A stretch of 64,000 bases of DNA, taken from positions 64,243,080 through 64,307,079 of the forward strand of contig OY744529.1 of the NCBI GenBank assembly GCA_963556195.1, written 5' to 3'. A program made the translations under genes and the position numbers. The DNA is from Sepiola atlantica (lineage: Eukaryota; Mollusca; Cephalopoda; Sepiida; Sepiolidae). Positions 22,869 through 35,121 of this stretch are shown here, piece after piece. How positions within the stretch are numbered: the first letter of the stretch is position 1; the number at the start of each line of letters is the position of its first letter. The notes beneath the pieces were generated by a model. That model worked only from the letters and a program-made list of their open reading frames with translations, searched no databases and was not told the origin of the DNA.

Positions 22869-22926
22869 TTTTTTAATGCTTCTATGTTGTTTCAATGAAT
22901 GTTAAAAAAATCTTTTTTTATAATAG

Positions 22927-23047
22927 TGCTGCTTTTGTGAAAGATGTGACCATACCTGATGATACTAAGGTGTTGCCTTCTACACAGCTTATTAAAACCT
23001 GGCGAATGAAGAACACGGGCAAGTTAGCCTGGACTAACAAGATGGTT
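22927..23047 (+). CDS. NBR1: NBR1 exon: FW domain, N-terminal part
   Basis: Reads (A)AAFVKDVTIPDDTKVLPST, then QLIKTWRMKNTGKLAWTNKMV. KTWRMKNTG and LAW are hallmark FW-domain strands with two of the four name-giving tryptophans (W367, W377). The acceptor is ataatag and the donor gtaagt. Entry completes an Ala codon and exit is phase 0. Only NBR1-like and ILRUN proteins have this domain in animals. Confidence 0.96.
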
Positions 23048-23464
23048 GTAAGTAATAATTATCATTATTTTTTCACCTGGTGCAAAAAGTTTTCCTCAAC
23101 CTAATATTTAACTAATTTGATAAAGTAAACAAATAAGACATGCAAATGTATTACACATTTCTTTTAAGCCACAGACTACATTGTGCTTGTTAACCTTACC
23201 CCTTCTTTTTTGTGGTTGTAGACTACAGGGTAAAACTGAAAACTGATAGAACACATCCTAGTACACAGAAGTCATTATGCTATACTTTTTTGTGAAAGAT
23301 TTACTTGCCTCTCTACAAGTGCTGAATGTGATACAAGGTCAGGCTAAATGTCAGGTGTGGTTAGAATAGAACACAACATTGGTGTTCATGGCAGCTAAAC
23401 TTATCTCTAAAAATTACCTCATTCTCATCAGCACTCTCTCACACTTCTCTGGGAGGATGTTGTT

Positions 23465-23535
23465 TCTAGTCATCATCATTATCATATTTGGTTGAACGCC
23501 TGTTTTACATGCTTGCATGTGTTGGATTCAAAACT
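23465..23535 (-). mobile_element. LINE family A 3'-end fragment
   Basis: tcatcatcattatcat followed by gttttacatgcttgcatgtgttgga is the reverse complement of the family A 3' terminus (caacacatgcca gcatgtaaaac...gatgatga). It is an extremely 5'-truncated copy in intron 8. Confidence 0.7.
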
Positions 23536-23963
23536 GTACCCGGTGTGAGTATACTAGTTGTGTATCCCCGTCTCAACTAAGACAATTGGAATCTCCCCTT
23601 TGGTATATTCCCAACAGAAATTGGACTCTGCAATGGTTGGTGGAGCACAGAACCAGTAAATAACTTTATGTTTTAATCGAAAAAACAAAGTAAAAGGGTC
23701 AGTTAAAACGCTCTTTAGCTTTGATGGGAAATTACCTAGAGATGATCTCTCAATAAAAATACTGGTCTCCATCACCACATTGAGTTGCCATCATGAAGGG
23801 CATATGGCCGATATAAATTTTGCCTCAGTTAATGAATTTTGACAGTTTTATCATTTCTCTAATTCTATAAATGCTAATTATAAACCGATTTAACATTTAT
23901 TAAATTATTTTTCTTTATTTTAATGAAATATGAATATTTTGTATATTTGTTTTATTTCTTTAG

Positions 23964-24078
23964 ATGTGTTTGAAGTCTGGCAATATTCATGCAATGGCAG
24001 ATGAAGTGACTGTTCCATTGTTGTTGCCAGGTGAAGAAGGAAATGTTAGCGTTCATTTGTTGGCTCCCTCAAAACCAG
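23964..24078 (+). CDS. NBR1: NBR1 exon: FW domain, middle
   Basis: Reads MCLKSGNIHAMADEVTVPLL, then LPGEEGNVSVHLLAPSKP. These are middle beta strands of the FW sandwich; 'V.LLAPSKPG' matches the family's 'V.F.AP..pG' strand and turn. The acceptor is ctttag and the donor gtacaa. One base is left for a Gly codon completed in the next exon almost 7 kb downstream. Confidence 0.93.
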
Positions 24079-24149
24079 GTACAACCTTTTTGCTTTCTTC
24101 TCTTTTTATTAATTCCACTATTTTTTCACATTTATTTACACTAGTTTTA

Positions 24150-24500
24150 CCTATCTGGCATTGCTCAGGTGCTGTGTAGTCATTTTAGTTTTTAATTTTT
24201 ATTTGTTTGCACAGTTTAAAAACTTATACAGAAAAAGAAATAACATTTTAGTTGTAAGGGAGACAATTTTTTAAATATTTTTAAATTAAAAATCAGTTAT
24301 CCCTCTTGTTGATCTTTATTTTTAGGTGATTATTTAAAAATGTTTCATATTATCATCGTTTGGAATGGACTAAGTAATTAAATAAATTGTAGTGAGGTAT
24401 ATTATTATATTGCCAATAATAAATTAAAAATGGCTCGTCAGAAACAAAGTTTGATTTGTCAGCTTAAATGCTATTTAGGTCTGACTTTGAAATAGTTCTT
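24150..24500 (+). repeat. Dispersed repeat family G (copy 2)
   Basis: Same block order as 8215-8530: tttttaatttttatttgttt, aggtgattatttaaaaa, attgccaataa, tcagcttaaatgctatttagg. It lies in intron 9. Confidence 0.7.
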
Positions 24501-25084
24501 GATTATTACATTTCTTGATAGCTTATTTACTTTACGGTCCAATTTTAACACAGTTAAGTTGAGTAAACTTGTGTAGGTTATTAACTGGATATTCAAACAG
24601 ATATTTTACTTAACCAATCAATATAAACAATTTTGCATGTTTATTTTTACTCAAAGTTTTAACTTTATGTTTATTTAACATTTTCTAAAACTACATTTTT
24701 AAGATTTTAGGAAAAATAACTTTCCAGTTTTGTAACTTTGATAATTATTAAATAAAAAAAATGGCAAAAGAATTTAGTATTGATAGTTTTAACATATTTT
24801 CTTCCTTTGAAATATGCTAGCTATAGTTGTAAAGAAAATATTAAAATATGGTTTTATAAGGTTGTATCAAATTTTCTGTCAAACAAAAAGGTGTTGCAAT
24901 TCAGTCAGTCAGTGCAGCTGGTGGGGTTAAGTGGGCTTTTCTGATGAGTTTGAGTTTTATTATTTCCGATCTGTATTTGCTGTTATCGACTGACGGATTG
25001 TAATTGAATTAGGATAAAAAGCAACCTAAAAATAAGGATGAAAAGAAAAATAATAGTCAAAATTAATGATAATATGTACCTTGG

Positions 25085-25535
25085 CAACACAGTCGACCAA
25101 TAGAAGAGTTTATCAGGCATGTGTACACAGTGTAATGTATGGAAATGAAACCTGGTCAGTGAGGGTTGAAGACATGCATTGTATGGAGAGAAATGATATG
25201 ATGGATGTGTAATGTAAATCTTAAAGACAGACTTAGATCTCATGACTTCAGAGGAAAATTAAATCTGAACAGTATAGGGAGATGTGTGCAGAAGAGTAGA
25301 CTTTGATTGTATGTTTGCATTGAAAGAAGTTATTGGGTCAGTAGCAGTAGCAGGTTCAGTTCACAGATGAAGGCCAAGAAAAACATGGGAGGAAGTGATA
25401 AGGATAGATTTTAGAGAAAGAGGGATAAATAAAGACCTGCCCAGAGATAGGTTAGTTTGGAAGTCAATTTCTTAAAGCCATCCAACACATGCCAGCATGT
25501 AAAACAAACGTTAAACTGAATATGATGATGAACAG
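25085..25535 (+). mobile_element. LINE family A 3' part
   Basis: On the + strand: RRVYQACVHSVMYGNETWSV-like frame, then MDV*CKS*RQT-type debris and the family's 3' terminus ccaacacatgccagcatgtaaaac...aatatgatgatga. 5'-truncated and frameshifted, in intron 9. Confidence 0.75.
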
Positions 25536-26124
25536 GATTGATTCCAGTGGGCGAATTGACACAACTTAAGACGACGTATATCTGCCACATAAAGAGTATT
25601 CAAGCAGCCGTCAACAATTTTACAAAATGCAGGGATCCTATCGTATGCGAGAGTGACAGCGTACAACACACATGTCCTACCTGTACTCTTTTATGACTAC
25701 GAGACATGGTCGATGGCGAAACGTCAAAACAACATGATTCTGGCTGTAAAGGCTTTCATGAGAAATTATGTTGTACAGCAGTGTCTGAACTAGTACAGCT
25801 ATGTCACCTGCTGTCAGTCATCCAAAACGCTCCAAAGTGTGTCCCACATTGATGCCGATGGCCCAAAGCCATGCAGTAGGCTGGTTAAGACATGGAGGGA
25901 ATCAGTTTATAATGACCTGATCCTAGCAAGCAGCACAAGCGAAATTGCAATAGCGGAAGTTGTAAGTCATTCACGAAAAACGTCAAACCTCAGCATGATA
26001 CAATAATAATAATAAAAAAATAATAATTCCTAACATTGTGTCATATAAAAAAAGAGTACAGAAAGAGCACAGTGCCAACAATTATTTTGGATCTGGATTA
26101 AAAAAAACTTTTTAAGGTGTGGGT

Positions 26125-26128
<4 letters not shown>

Positions 26129-26164
<36 letters not shown>
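26129..26164. repeat. (TA)n microsatellite
   Basis: About 18 TA units in intron 9. Confidence 0.9.
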
Positions 26165-26167
<3 letters not shown>

Positions 26168-26409
26168 TATGAGTCAAATTGTGGAAAATGTCATAACTTG
26201 TAATCCTTTTAAAAACCCTAGCTCTGGATTTGAATGGCATCCAAAATTTAATTCAGGACTTTATTATTCAAACTTTAATTGTTCAGTTCTTATCCAAAGA
26301 AAAATCTCTTGTAAAATTTAAATGAAGATTTAATCAATAATTAATTATGAAGTTGCTAGTAAGGTGCTCTATTGATCATGAGGGTGACAGTCTGAATTAC
26401 TAGATGAGC

Positions 26410-26585
26410 TCCACAAGTCAATTTGGATTATGCACTGTGGAGAACAAAACCCACTTTGTCCACCAGGAAACTGATGACTGTCCAGGTGCACAATGTGTGT
26501 TATGTGATACATCTATCTGGTCACATTTGATATTTTAGTGTTTTCCTTCTCATCGACTAGTTACCCTAACATGGCATTAGAGTCT
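26410..26585 (+). repeat. Dispersed repeat family S (copy 2)
   Basis: gagaacaaaacccactttgtccaccagg, gcacaatgtgtgttatgtg and gatattttagtgttttcctt match the copy at 16282-16450 in the same order and strand. Confidence 0.7.
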
Positions 26586-27873
26586 CTTTAACTTATGGTA
26601 GTTATATGAAGTTGCTAGCAGACAAAAATACAAACACATATCGGATAAAATATAATGTCATTGGTGAAGAAGATAGAGAAAAAGAGAGTTGTTTCCCTTT
26701 ATATAAAAAAAGTGGTACAACAAAGGAATTTTGAACCATGGAATGAATTTCATTAAATATTCGCTTGATAAACATATTTGTTTGTATTATTTGGATCATT
26801 CAGACGACTATTCTCATCTTGGTTGTTATTTTCACAACGTTTGTTCTGATGTTTTTTTCGAATTTGGGAATCTTTATGTTGAACTCGGGAGCCTATATGG
26901 ATTTCCAAACTGAACCCTTTATCTAATTTACGGGGTAGATTGTTCTCGTTCTGTCAATCATGATCGAGAAAAAACGGTGGAGAGTAAGACTTCTCAAAGA
27001 AGCAGCGCATATGTAAGGCGATAGTTGCCTCCTAAATAGACCTAGTATTGAATTAAATACAATATAGGAACCAATAATTACATACTGATTTGCAAAAGGA
27101 CTGTTGATTAATTAACTATTTTTATTGTTCTTTTTAATTCAATGATTTAAAATTTTTTTATATAATACATCTGTTTAGGCATACTGTTTTATTTCATTGA
27201 TAAATTCTTAGAATTTGTGCACAAATGTCATTTAATGTCACTTTGCTTCTGGCAGACTGACTTGATTTTCAACAAGTTGCGATCCACTTATAAATTGTAA
27301 ACAAATTAATGTTTTGTTAATAATTAAAAAAAAAAGAATGAATTATCTTGTGACCTTTCAAAATTTTAAAGGAATTTGAAAGCATTTAAACTGTTAAATA
27401 GAAAAGCATTTAAACTGGCTTTAAAATTCTTAGCAAATCCTCATGTATGAAAATTGGAAGCTACTCTCCCAACCAACCTTCCCAATAACTTTTAAAAGAT
27501 CCTATTTAAGATAAATAATTTAATTCAAAATAAAATCCACCATAGATGAGGTACTCCAACAATACTACACTTGAGCCTTATTTTAAAGAATTTTTGGGGT
27601 CAACCAAAATCCTCCAGGGCAATACCAGGTAGGGACAGCTAATTAATACTATAGATTTAATATGCAAGAGAAGTTTCAGATTGAAATTTGACTAATAACT
27701 CTATCAGGCTGGTAACTTATTGATTACTCTTGTATGTCACTTGTTTTTTGATCAATATCACATTAACATTTTTAGGTAGAAAACAATATTTTAAACTGAG
27801 TTTCCTCTGATATTTAGTCGTGATAGCATTTTTGTTCCCTTAAAATACTTTTGTATTCAGTGTTTTTTTTTGT

Positions 27874-27926
27874 TTAAAAAAAAAAAAAAGAACAACGAGA
27901 TGCGTTGTTCTTTTTTTTTTTTTTTT
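27874..27926. repeat. Perfect hairpin with A/T arms
   Basis: A-run plus gaacaac, loop gagatgc, then gttgttc plus T-run: arms of about 23 bp with a 7-nt loop. It could be an insertion foldback or a slippage product. Confidence 0.85.
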
Positions 27927-27989
27927 AAATTCATTTGGTAAGTAATATTCATCTATTTTGTTTTGATGAAATGATAAATTCAATAAGAG

Positions 27990-28295
27990 TCGTTTTTATT
28001 TGACAAAATTTATGTATAAGTTGATACTTAAAATCAAACGGAACTTCCATGAACAGAGTTTCTTTCCAAGAACTTCCCACCTGTGGAACACGTTACAATG
28101 GGAATGTTTCCCCACAGACTACAACACGGTGGTTTTCAAGTCCAATGTCAACAAATATCTGTCGAGTCATCCTGTGAATTAATCGTAGTTCTCAATCCCT
28201 TCATAGTACTTTTCCTTCATCCAACTGAAAATCTCATTAACCCTTATCCTCGAGTGGCTTTTGGTCTTTGTAAGTGGTGATTCATTAGTATAAAA
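27990..28295 (+). mobile_element. LINE C-terminal fragment (family B), plus
   Basis: An intact frame to 28182 reads NFHEQSFFPRTSHLWNTLQW then ECFPTDYNTVVFKSNVNKYL. This is a clear C-terminus of a CR1/L2-type LINE RT protein, followed by about 110 bp of 3' UTR ending near gtgattcattagtat. 5'-truncated, in intron 9. Confidence 0.85.
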
Positions 28296-28639
28296 GCAAA
28301 CATTTTATAAGTAATCTAATCAGTTGTGTTTTACGCAGTAGGTATGGGCAAAATTTAGTTGGAAATTGAGATGTATATCGAACAAAATCACCCTATGTTT
28401 CTGAATTTTTTAGATGAGGATTGATAATTTGTATAATGTAGACTACTAGTAGTAATCTGAATAATCAAAATTATGCAAAATCTCCTATCATATACAAAGT
28501 AAACGCTTTCTATGTAAGATTTTCTGTATTATCAAAAACAAGGATTGGATAAAAATGTTGTGTACAGTCTCTATTTATCTATCCTCCTCACAAGGGCAAA
28601 GTTAGACACAATGGTGTTTTTTAATGCGGAAGATATCTA

Positions 28640-28765
28640 GCTCCCTAAAAGGGGAACTCTGGATGGGATAAAAATTTAAATTGTCCCAGTCAAGAAGGAT
28701 TTCTCTTCTGATTGAAAACAGAACAGATACTATACTTTGATCCTAGCCAGAAGGCCAGAATTTTA
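28640..28765 (-). mobile_element. U2 snRNA-derived SINE or retropseudogene (minus, copy 2)
   Basis: The minus strand reads TTCTGGCCTTCTGGCTAGGA, TCAAAGTATAGTATCTGTTC, matching U2 snRNA positions about 5-45 with scattered changes. It then continues into the same non-U2 tail (agaaatccttcttgact.ggga) as the copy at 2500-2612. A shared tail argues for one amplified family rather than separate pseudogenes. Confidence 0.7.
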
Positions 28766-28879
28766 ATGTAAACAGCTTAAATTTTGTAATATTTTGCATT
28801 TGGTGAAAAAAAAGTGGTTAAGAACACTAAGAATTTAAACATCTATCAAAAATAAAGTAATTAATGTTAATACTTTTTT

Positions 28880-29240
28880 TATAGGCTTATTTAATAAAAA
28901 ACAATGTTTTTAATCATAGCCAAAATTTTGATGCCAAAAATGTTGGCATTTAATTCCATTCCATGGTGAAAAGATGTGACACAATGTCGGAAAGTGGAAA
29001 TTGAAAAGCCAGCACACAAGAAGCGTTTGCACTCTGGCCCACAAAAAATGCCTGAGCAGCCCGGTCGGCATTTCATGGTAGAGGCAACTAACTCCTTCTC
29101 AAAGAGAGAAGATAAAGTCTTGAAGAGTAGACCTGCTAGAACAGCATCATCAACTCAAAAATGGCCCAGACCTAGCCGGACTGATTGTCCAGGACGTATC
29201 CTCGACTGGTATGAAGAACCCAACTAATGCTGAATCCGCA
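28880..29240. other. Unrecognised open segment, intron 9
   Basis: A + frame at 28976-29227 is open for 83 codons (RKVEIEKPAHKKRLHSGPQK..., ending DWYEEPN) and is less AT-rich than its surroundings. No domain is recognised and there are no convincing splice sites in NBR1 phase. It may be a remnant of an unrecognised transposon. Confidence 0.3.
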
Positions 29241-29279
29241 ACATGTTGTTGTGTGCCTCTCTATTAATTTTAACTCGAT

Positions 29280-29699
29280 CATCAGATAATAATGTTGCTT
29301 AATTTTATGGAGAAATAAAATTAGTTTCCCCTTTTGATAAAATACTCATTGATTTCTCCATCCCAGATATTGTTTATGAAAATTGAAAAATTGTATATAA
29401 AAGATATTGCGTTATTTGGGAAATTTTTCTTATTTTTTATTTATATTTTTAATTTTCTTTTATCAATTTGCATTATTTTTTTTTCATGATTTGAAAATTC
29501 CTAATTACCTTCTATTTAAGTACAATTCATCTAATATCACAAAATCTATAAACTTTTAAAACTTTGATGCTGTTATCTTGCTTGTCACCATACACACTTT
29601 TCATATGTACATAAATTTTTTAGATGGTGGGGGGAAGGGCTAATGACAAATAAAAGTGAATGATAAGAGAGTAGTGGGAGGAGCCAAATGCCATAACTT

Positions 29700-29753
<54 letters not shown>

Positions 29754-30930
29754 ACTGACTGACTGACTGACTGACTCTTTTGACATCACAAGAGTTTCAT
29801 TAATATTTGGAAATTTAAAATATTTATGAAGACCTTTTGGAATTATCAAATATCTATCAAACTCTTAATGTCAATTATAGATTCTCTCTCTCTGTTTCCC
29901 ACTCTTTCACATGTTTTTTAAAAAGATTACAATGTCAAATTTAATAAAATATATACTTAATCATATATATAATAATAAATATTGATCCCACGGCTCACCT
30001 GTGCTTTGTAAATACAGATTGTAAAATCCTTTGACTTTGTAATCCTTGTAAAAACATGATTATCAACTAATGTCAAAATTAAGAAATTATATATTTAATA
30101 ATATATATAACAAAATCTGACCCAACAAGTTATGTTTAAAGCTGAAATCTAGTAGTCAATTATTGGGGTTGGATGTTATCTTCGTTTTGTGTTTTTCATT
30201 TTGTGCAATTTTGAACTGCATGTCAGTAAAGATAATTATCATCCCTGAGGAAATGTATAACTTTAATTTGCTTCTGCCAAGATGAGATGCATGTGTCTCA
30301 AGTGACTAAGAGTTTTAATCTTCATATATTTTAAAAAGAGATAATTAGGAAAACAATGGAATAATGAAAAAAGTGACTGATATTAGGTTTTGTTAAAAAT
30401 TGGATTTTTAATGAAAAATTGACTGTTTTCTTTTACATTCCAGTTGAATAATACTTAAAGTATTTATCAAAGTTTCAGCATTGTTTTTTGAAGATTATTT
30501 GATTTTTGGTAGATTTTTGAATCATGGAGTCTCAATGTTAAATAAATGCAGCCTGTCAATGAGAAAAACTATGCCAAATCACAAATTTAACAAACTTTGA
30601 AAAACATACTCTTATAACAGCCTCATACTATATTATACTCAACAACATTTATTTTTTAAGTTTAAACTTGTTCTTTTCACACCCAAAAGAAAATAAGTCT
30701 ATAATTACATTTTTAAATTTGTTGTATATTTTTTCATTGCATTTCTGACCATTGTCACCATAAAGTATATATTTATTGTTTCATTGAATTCTATTATTTG
30801 TCTTTTAGTTTTACTAATTGTATTTACAGAATTAATTTGTTTTGTATGATGCAAATACATATCAATTGTTAGAAACGAGTTTTTTCAAATAGAAAAGGCA
30901 AATTTTGGCAATGCAAATTTTCACTTTGTT
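29280..30930. other. NBR1 intron 9 right part: no gene
   Basis: Very AT-rich. Contains the (GA)n(CTGA)n microsatellite at 29703-29776 and otherwise nothing recognisable up to the FW exon acceptor. Confidence 0.6.
29703..29776. repeat. (GA)n followed by (CTGA)n microsatellite
   Basis: About 24 GA dinucleotides run directly into six CTGA units. Confidence 0.95.
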
Positions 30931-30934
30931 TTAG

Positions 30935-31074
30935 GAAAATACCAAAGCAACTGGATTTTGTATTATGGTTCACAGTCCTTTGGCCCTTGTGTTTGGTGCA
31001 GTATTGTTGTGGGAAATGATGAGCAAGGAGAATCAAATGCTTCTGCCAAGAACAAAGAACCTCACTCAAAGGAG
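30935..31074 (+). CDS. NBR1: NBR1 exon: FW domain, C-terminal part
   Basis: Reads (G)KYQSNWILYYGSQSFGPCVW then CSIVV, followed by polar linker ending HSKE. It supplies the last two conserved tryptophans (W427 and W441) in the FG.xVWC.I.V strand typical of NBR1. The acceptor is ttttag and the donor gtaaag; exit is phase 0. Confidence 0.96.
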
Positions 31075-31941
31075 GTAAAGTTACATAAAACACTAACTTA
31101 TCATGTAACATTGTTACATTGCCGGAGGGCTATGAGTGGGGGAGGGGGTGTCTCTCTCTGTTGTCCACCATGTATTAATTTACTTACAAGAAGTCATTTA
31201 ACAAATCAATACTTCAATCAACTCAAAATCATACTGTGTCTTTTTGAACATCATCAGCATTGTGTGTGTGTGTTGCTATCCTACCAGACTAGGGACACTT
31301 TGGTTACTGCAATAGTGTTGTGGTATCATCCCTACTTAGAAACACAATGGACTCTTTCGATAAATATATAATACTTTGACTGTAATCCACTCAGGGAGTC
31401 AAGTAGCAGAAGCTACCCTGGCGACATTGTATTGCTGTAATATAACTTTATTTTTCTTTTCAACGTATGTGTTTGCCTTATTTATTTATTATGTCCCTTC
31501 GAGAACATAATAAATAGAAAGCCATCTGACATGCTTATCACATTAATTATTCAATTAATTCATTCAACACAGAATCTTTTAGAAGATGAATGCTTTATTC
31601 ATATCGCTGCACTTGATGTGGCAAAAAAAGAGATTATATTAAATGATATTATATTGGTTATGAATATTTTATTTTCCATTTTAAATTAGTCTATTAATGT
31701 AACATATTTTTAGAATTTTGTATGTGTACAGCAAAGTTTTTTTGTATGCAATATTTTATAAACTTTTAACAGCTACATTATCTTTTTGAAAAAAAAAGAT
31801 TAATGTTTTTAGTAAAGAATAATGTTTGCATTTCTTTTTGGATTTCTAAAAGAATGAAATTTCTTTTATTGTGTTTATTTTATAGCTTTATAGAGTCAAT
31901 TAACTATGGTATGATGTAGACCATAGATATACCATTATAGA

Positions 31942-32556
31942 ATGGTGAGTCGAAAGTTTTGCAATATTTACATTATATTCTTGTTTCTAATGTCTATATC
32001 ACTTGAGCAAAGAAGTTCAAGCCGTGGGAGTTAGTTGGCGTGCTCACATGTTGTGCATTACAACAACATTACATTTCATGTAGTTTGAAAGCTGCACAGA
32101 TGAACATGAAACACTAATTTGGAAACATATGGTTTGCAAGTTCAAACTGGGCCATAATGTTGCGGAAACAACCAAAAACATTTGTTGTGCGAAAAGTGAA
32201 GACACAGTTGAGTGCAATACAATAATCAGATGATTTCAAGAAATTTTGCTCAGATTTCAAGAATATCAACAAACAGGTAAGCCATAAATCATGAATTTCT
32301 CCAAGCCGTAAATAAAAAAATCTGTCAATTAGCACTTGAAAAGTATTACGCAAGCTTGGTTTCTTGTTATAAATTGGATAGATCTGAGATAGGAAGTCGA
32401 GAGTTTAATAAGTCAAATTTTACATATGTTGATGCAGAGAAACAAAAGTAAGAGATGTCATTTCAACATGGTTCGTCACCTTCATGACCTCTGTAAAAGC
32501 ATCAGGAGATGCTGCATCGTGCCAAAATATTGCAAACACTTTGACTCACTCTAGTA
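31942..32556 (+). mobile_element. Internally deleted mariner with TIRs
   Basis: The ends are inverted: gtgagtcgaaagttttgcaa at the left and ttgcaaacactttgactcac at the right. The inside keeps only the N-terminal transposase region: FKLGHNVAETTKNICCAKSE and TVECNTII, like the 'FKLG.NA.ETTR.I..AYGED...ERTVQ' HTH of mariner. The catalytic half is missing. Length is about 615 bp; a non-autonomous deletion derivative in intron 10. Confidence 0.85.
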
Positions 32557-32610
32557 GTTCTGATGTATTCTATCCAACAACGGCCTTGTCATAATTTATG
32601 AAAATAATTG

Positions 32611-32612
<2 letters not shown>

Positions 32613-32645
<33 letters not shown>
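32613..32645. repeat. (TA)n microsatellite
   Basis: About 15 TA units shortly after the deleted mariner. Confidence 0.9.
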
Positions 32646-32646
<1 letters not shown>

Positions 32647-33036
32647 TTGAATAAACTATAAATAATTCTTTCAATATCATTAGTTCTAAGAGTGGAGACA
32701 GAAATTTTTTTGGAGTGGCAAAAATATTGGTATCGACTTTCTTTAGTTGAAACGGCAAGTGTTAGGAATACACAAAAAAATAAAGAATAAAAAACACGGG
32801 TTCTATGTGTTGGTGTGTGACCGACCTCAGCCAATTACCTACGCACACCTATTGATTCCTTAGTGATAGATTGTGTGTGTGTGTACCTTGTCCCTCATGC
32901 TATTATGTGTATATGTGTTTGTATAACTGCCTGCTTGTTTTTACTGAAACAATAAGTATTCTATAGTTTATTCAAGAATAAATATAGCTTATACAAACGT
33001 AATTGAGGCCTCTGTATTCATTTCTTTAAAATGATG

Positions 33037-33039
<3 letters not shown>

Positions 33040-33093
<54 letters not shown>
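33040..33093. repeat. (TA)n(GA)n compound microsatellite
   Basis: A TA tract runs into a GA tract about 120 bp upstream of the exon at 33217. Confidence 0.9.
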
Positions 33094-33216
33094 CATAGAT
33101 TTATGTAAATCCAGTTACATGATCAATTTGCATTCCAAGAATTCAACATAACTGATTGAGTACGGTAGGTTCTGAGACAATGTATTTGTATATTTTCCTT
33201 TCACTTTTAATTTCAG

Positions 33217-33469
33217 GTTTCAACAAGTGTGATGGTATCTTCTGTTGACCACCATCAGTTAGGGACAGAATCTCCTTCAGTCACTAAAATGGATGATAAT
33301 GTAGATAAGGTGTTGAGTAATGCTGTGGCTGGAGCAATGGCCAAACTGAGCCTGGAACCAACTAGCAATCATTTGCAACAAGATTTGCTCTCCTTTGAGA
33401 TGTTGAACATGCATGATAGATCCATTGCCAGAGCTTCCCATACAGCTACACCGAACAATACTCCACTTG
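33217..33469 (+). CDS. NBR1: NBR1 exon: linker after FW domain
   Basis: Eighty-four codons plus one base, starting VSTSVMVSSVDHHQLGTESP and ending ATPNNTPL. It carries a possible amphipathic segment (VDKVLSNAVAGAMAKLSLEP) in otherwise disordered Ser/Thr-rich sequence. The acceptor is tttcag and the donor gtaagt. Support is phase, splice sites and position. Confidence 0.85.
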
Positions 33470-33519
33470 GTAAGTATTCATTGGTCTTTATTTTAAACAG
33501 AACTATTATATTCTAGCTG

Positions 33520-34815
33520 AAGTACATGTTTATGCTGATGAAGAATTATAACAAAGATTAAAAATTATTTTCATTTCTTTATATTGCTTCACTAAACTAA
33601 ATACTACCAATTTAATAATAAAAAAATTAGCAAAAATATGTGATCATTTCATGTAACAAAGAAAATCTTGTATTTTTTCAACTTTTGCTCTTTGTTTTCA
33701 CCTCACTTATCTCCATTTACCCGCTCTCAGCTCCTACCAATCTCTTTTATCCCACCAATCTGTAAAATTAATTTTTAATTACTGTTGCATTATCTCCCCT
33801 CTAAGGGAGAGGTCTAATCATTTATATGTCACAATCAAATAAAATGTTTGTTATCGAATGCAAATCAATAAGTCATAAACAGTCCAATTAAATTGAACCT
33901 CGTATCTTCAACGCTCAACCACAGCAGTTCATCCAAGATCGTCTCTTGTTGTCTCATGGTGGCTACCTCTCCAGGCGGTGCATTCTTGCTCTGGAATCAA
34001 GGTCAGCACAACAAATCAAAGAAAATAACTAGATCCTTAATTTTGAGTAGGACTATTTCACTAGGCTGTTGACATTGCCTTCCTCTCTGCTAGTAGAAGG
34101 AGGGGAGTGGTGGAAGAAATACTGAGGCTACAGACTTCTGGGGCCTGACCCCTTCATCTATAATTGATTTCTTATTACATCTCATCACTTCAAGCATACA
34201 ACTTTGAGACCCTGCTCTTTACGCCTCTCCTATCTTGTGTGACGTCATTTTCTCTAGCTCGTGTTCTTACAGGAAACAATCCTTCCAAAGGCCAGCTACC
34301 TGACCCCTGTCTTACCTCTATTTCCTGTTTACGCGCTAATGTTTCCCCTGCAAATTTAAATCATCAAATAAGTACTAGCAGATGTACCTTTACTATTTAA
34401 CACTACTTATGAATATCATTAACTAAAACCCTAAAAAATAACTTTTATCCATTATGTAATACCAAACCAAAATTTTATTTTCATTATATTTAAAAATGTT
34501 TAATGCCGGTATATAAATATTTGCAAAGCATAAACAATTCTACCAAATTTATTTTGGTAGCTCAATTAGCTACCAAATTATGACCGTTCAAAGTTTGATG
34601 GAAACTAGAAAATTTGCTGTCTTGTATGTTTATTGATTCAGAAGTCAATTTTTACAATCTATAAGAATGTGTGTATTTAAAAAAAAATTTTTGAAAGCAT
34701 AAAATGAAAAAAAATATTTTTGTGAATGTTTAGATTAATAATTCTCATTGCAGCTTTATTTGCAAGGTGGTTGTTTATTATATCATTTTTATTGATGTTT
34801 GTTTTCTCCTTGTAG
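33520..34815. other. NBR1 intron 11: no gene seen
   Basis: Non-coding. A moderately GC-richer stretch at 33720-34380 includes the short palindrome ctcccctctaagggagag (33796) and an open + frame of 78 codons at 34164 with no domain. It is probably an old repeat of unknown class. Confidence 0.5.
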
Positions 34816-34977
34816 ATGTGAGTCCTCCTAAATCACCAACTCCTGACATGGACCAACCAACGGTTTCCAGTAGTAATAGCAGCAGTGTGGAACTTCTGCC
34901 AGAAGATATGGATACTGAAAGCAACCACTTTGCCAGTGAACTGGCCCACCATATTGGAGGTATGGCTTTGAAACCCG
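34816..34977 (+). CDS. NBR1: NBR1 exon: acidic Ser-rich linker
   Basis: Reads (D)VSPPKSPTPDMDQPTVSSSN and continues through an acidic patch to GGMALKPG. SPPKSPTP contains SP/TP sites that could be phosphorylated by proline-directed kinases (inference). The acceptor is tgtag and the donor gtaagt; one base (G) is carried to the LIR exon. Confidence 0.85.
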
Positions 34978-35121
34978 GTAAGTTAGCTTAATGGATGCCT
35001 TTTAAAAAGCTTATTTATGTTTAGTTGAATCTGACTGACAAGGAAGAATAAAAGTTTACACCTGGATCAAGATAATATAATAATTGTATCCATCATTTTG
35101 GATTCTTTTAAACACTTTCGG

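Noticed and set aside
28976..29227. Additional NBR1 exon between the FW exons
   Set aside because: The FW domain is continuous across the junction from 24078 to 30935, with phase and the split Gly codon matching, so an insert here would break the domain.
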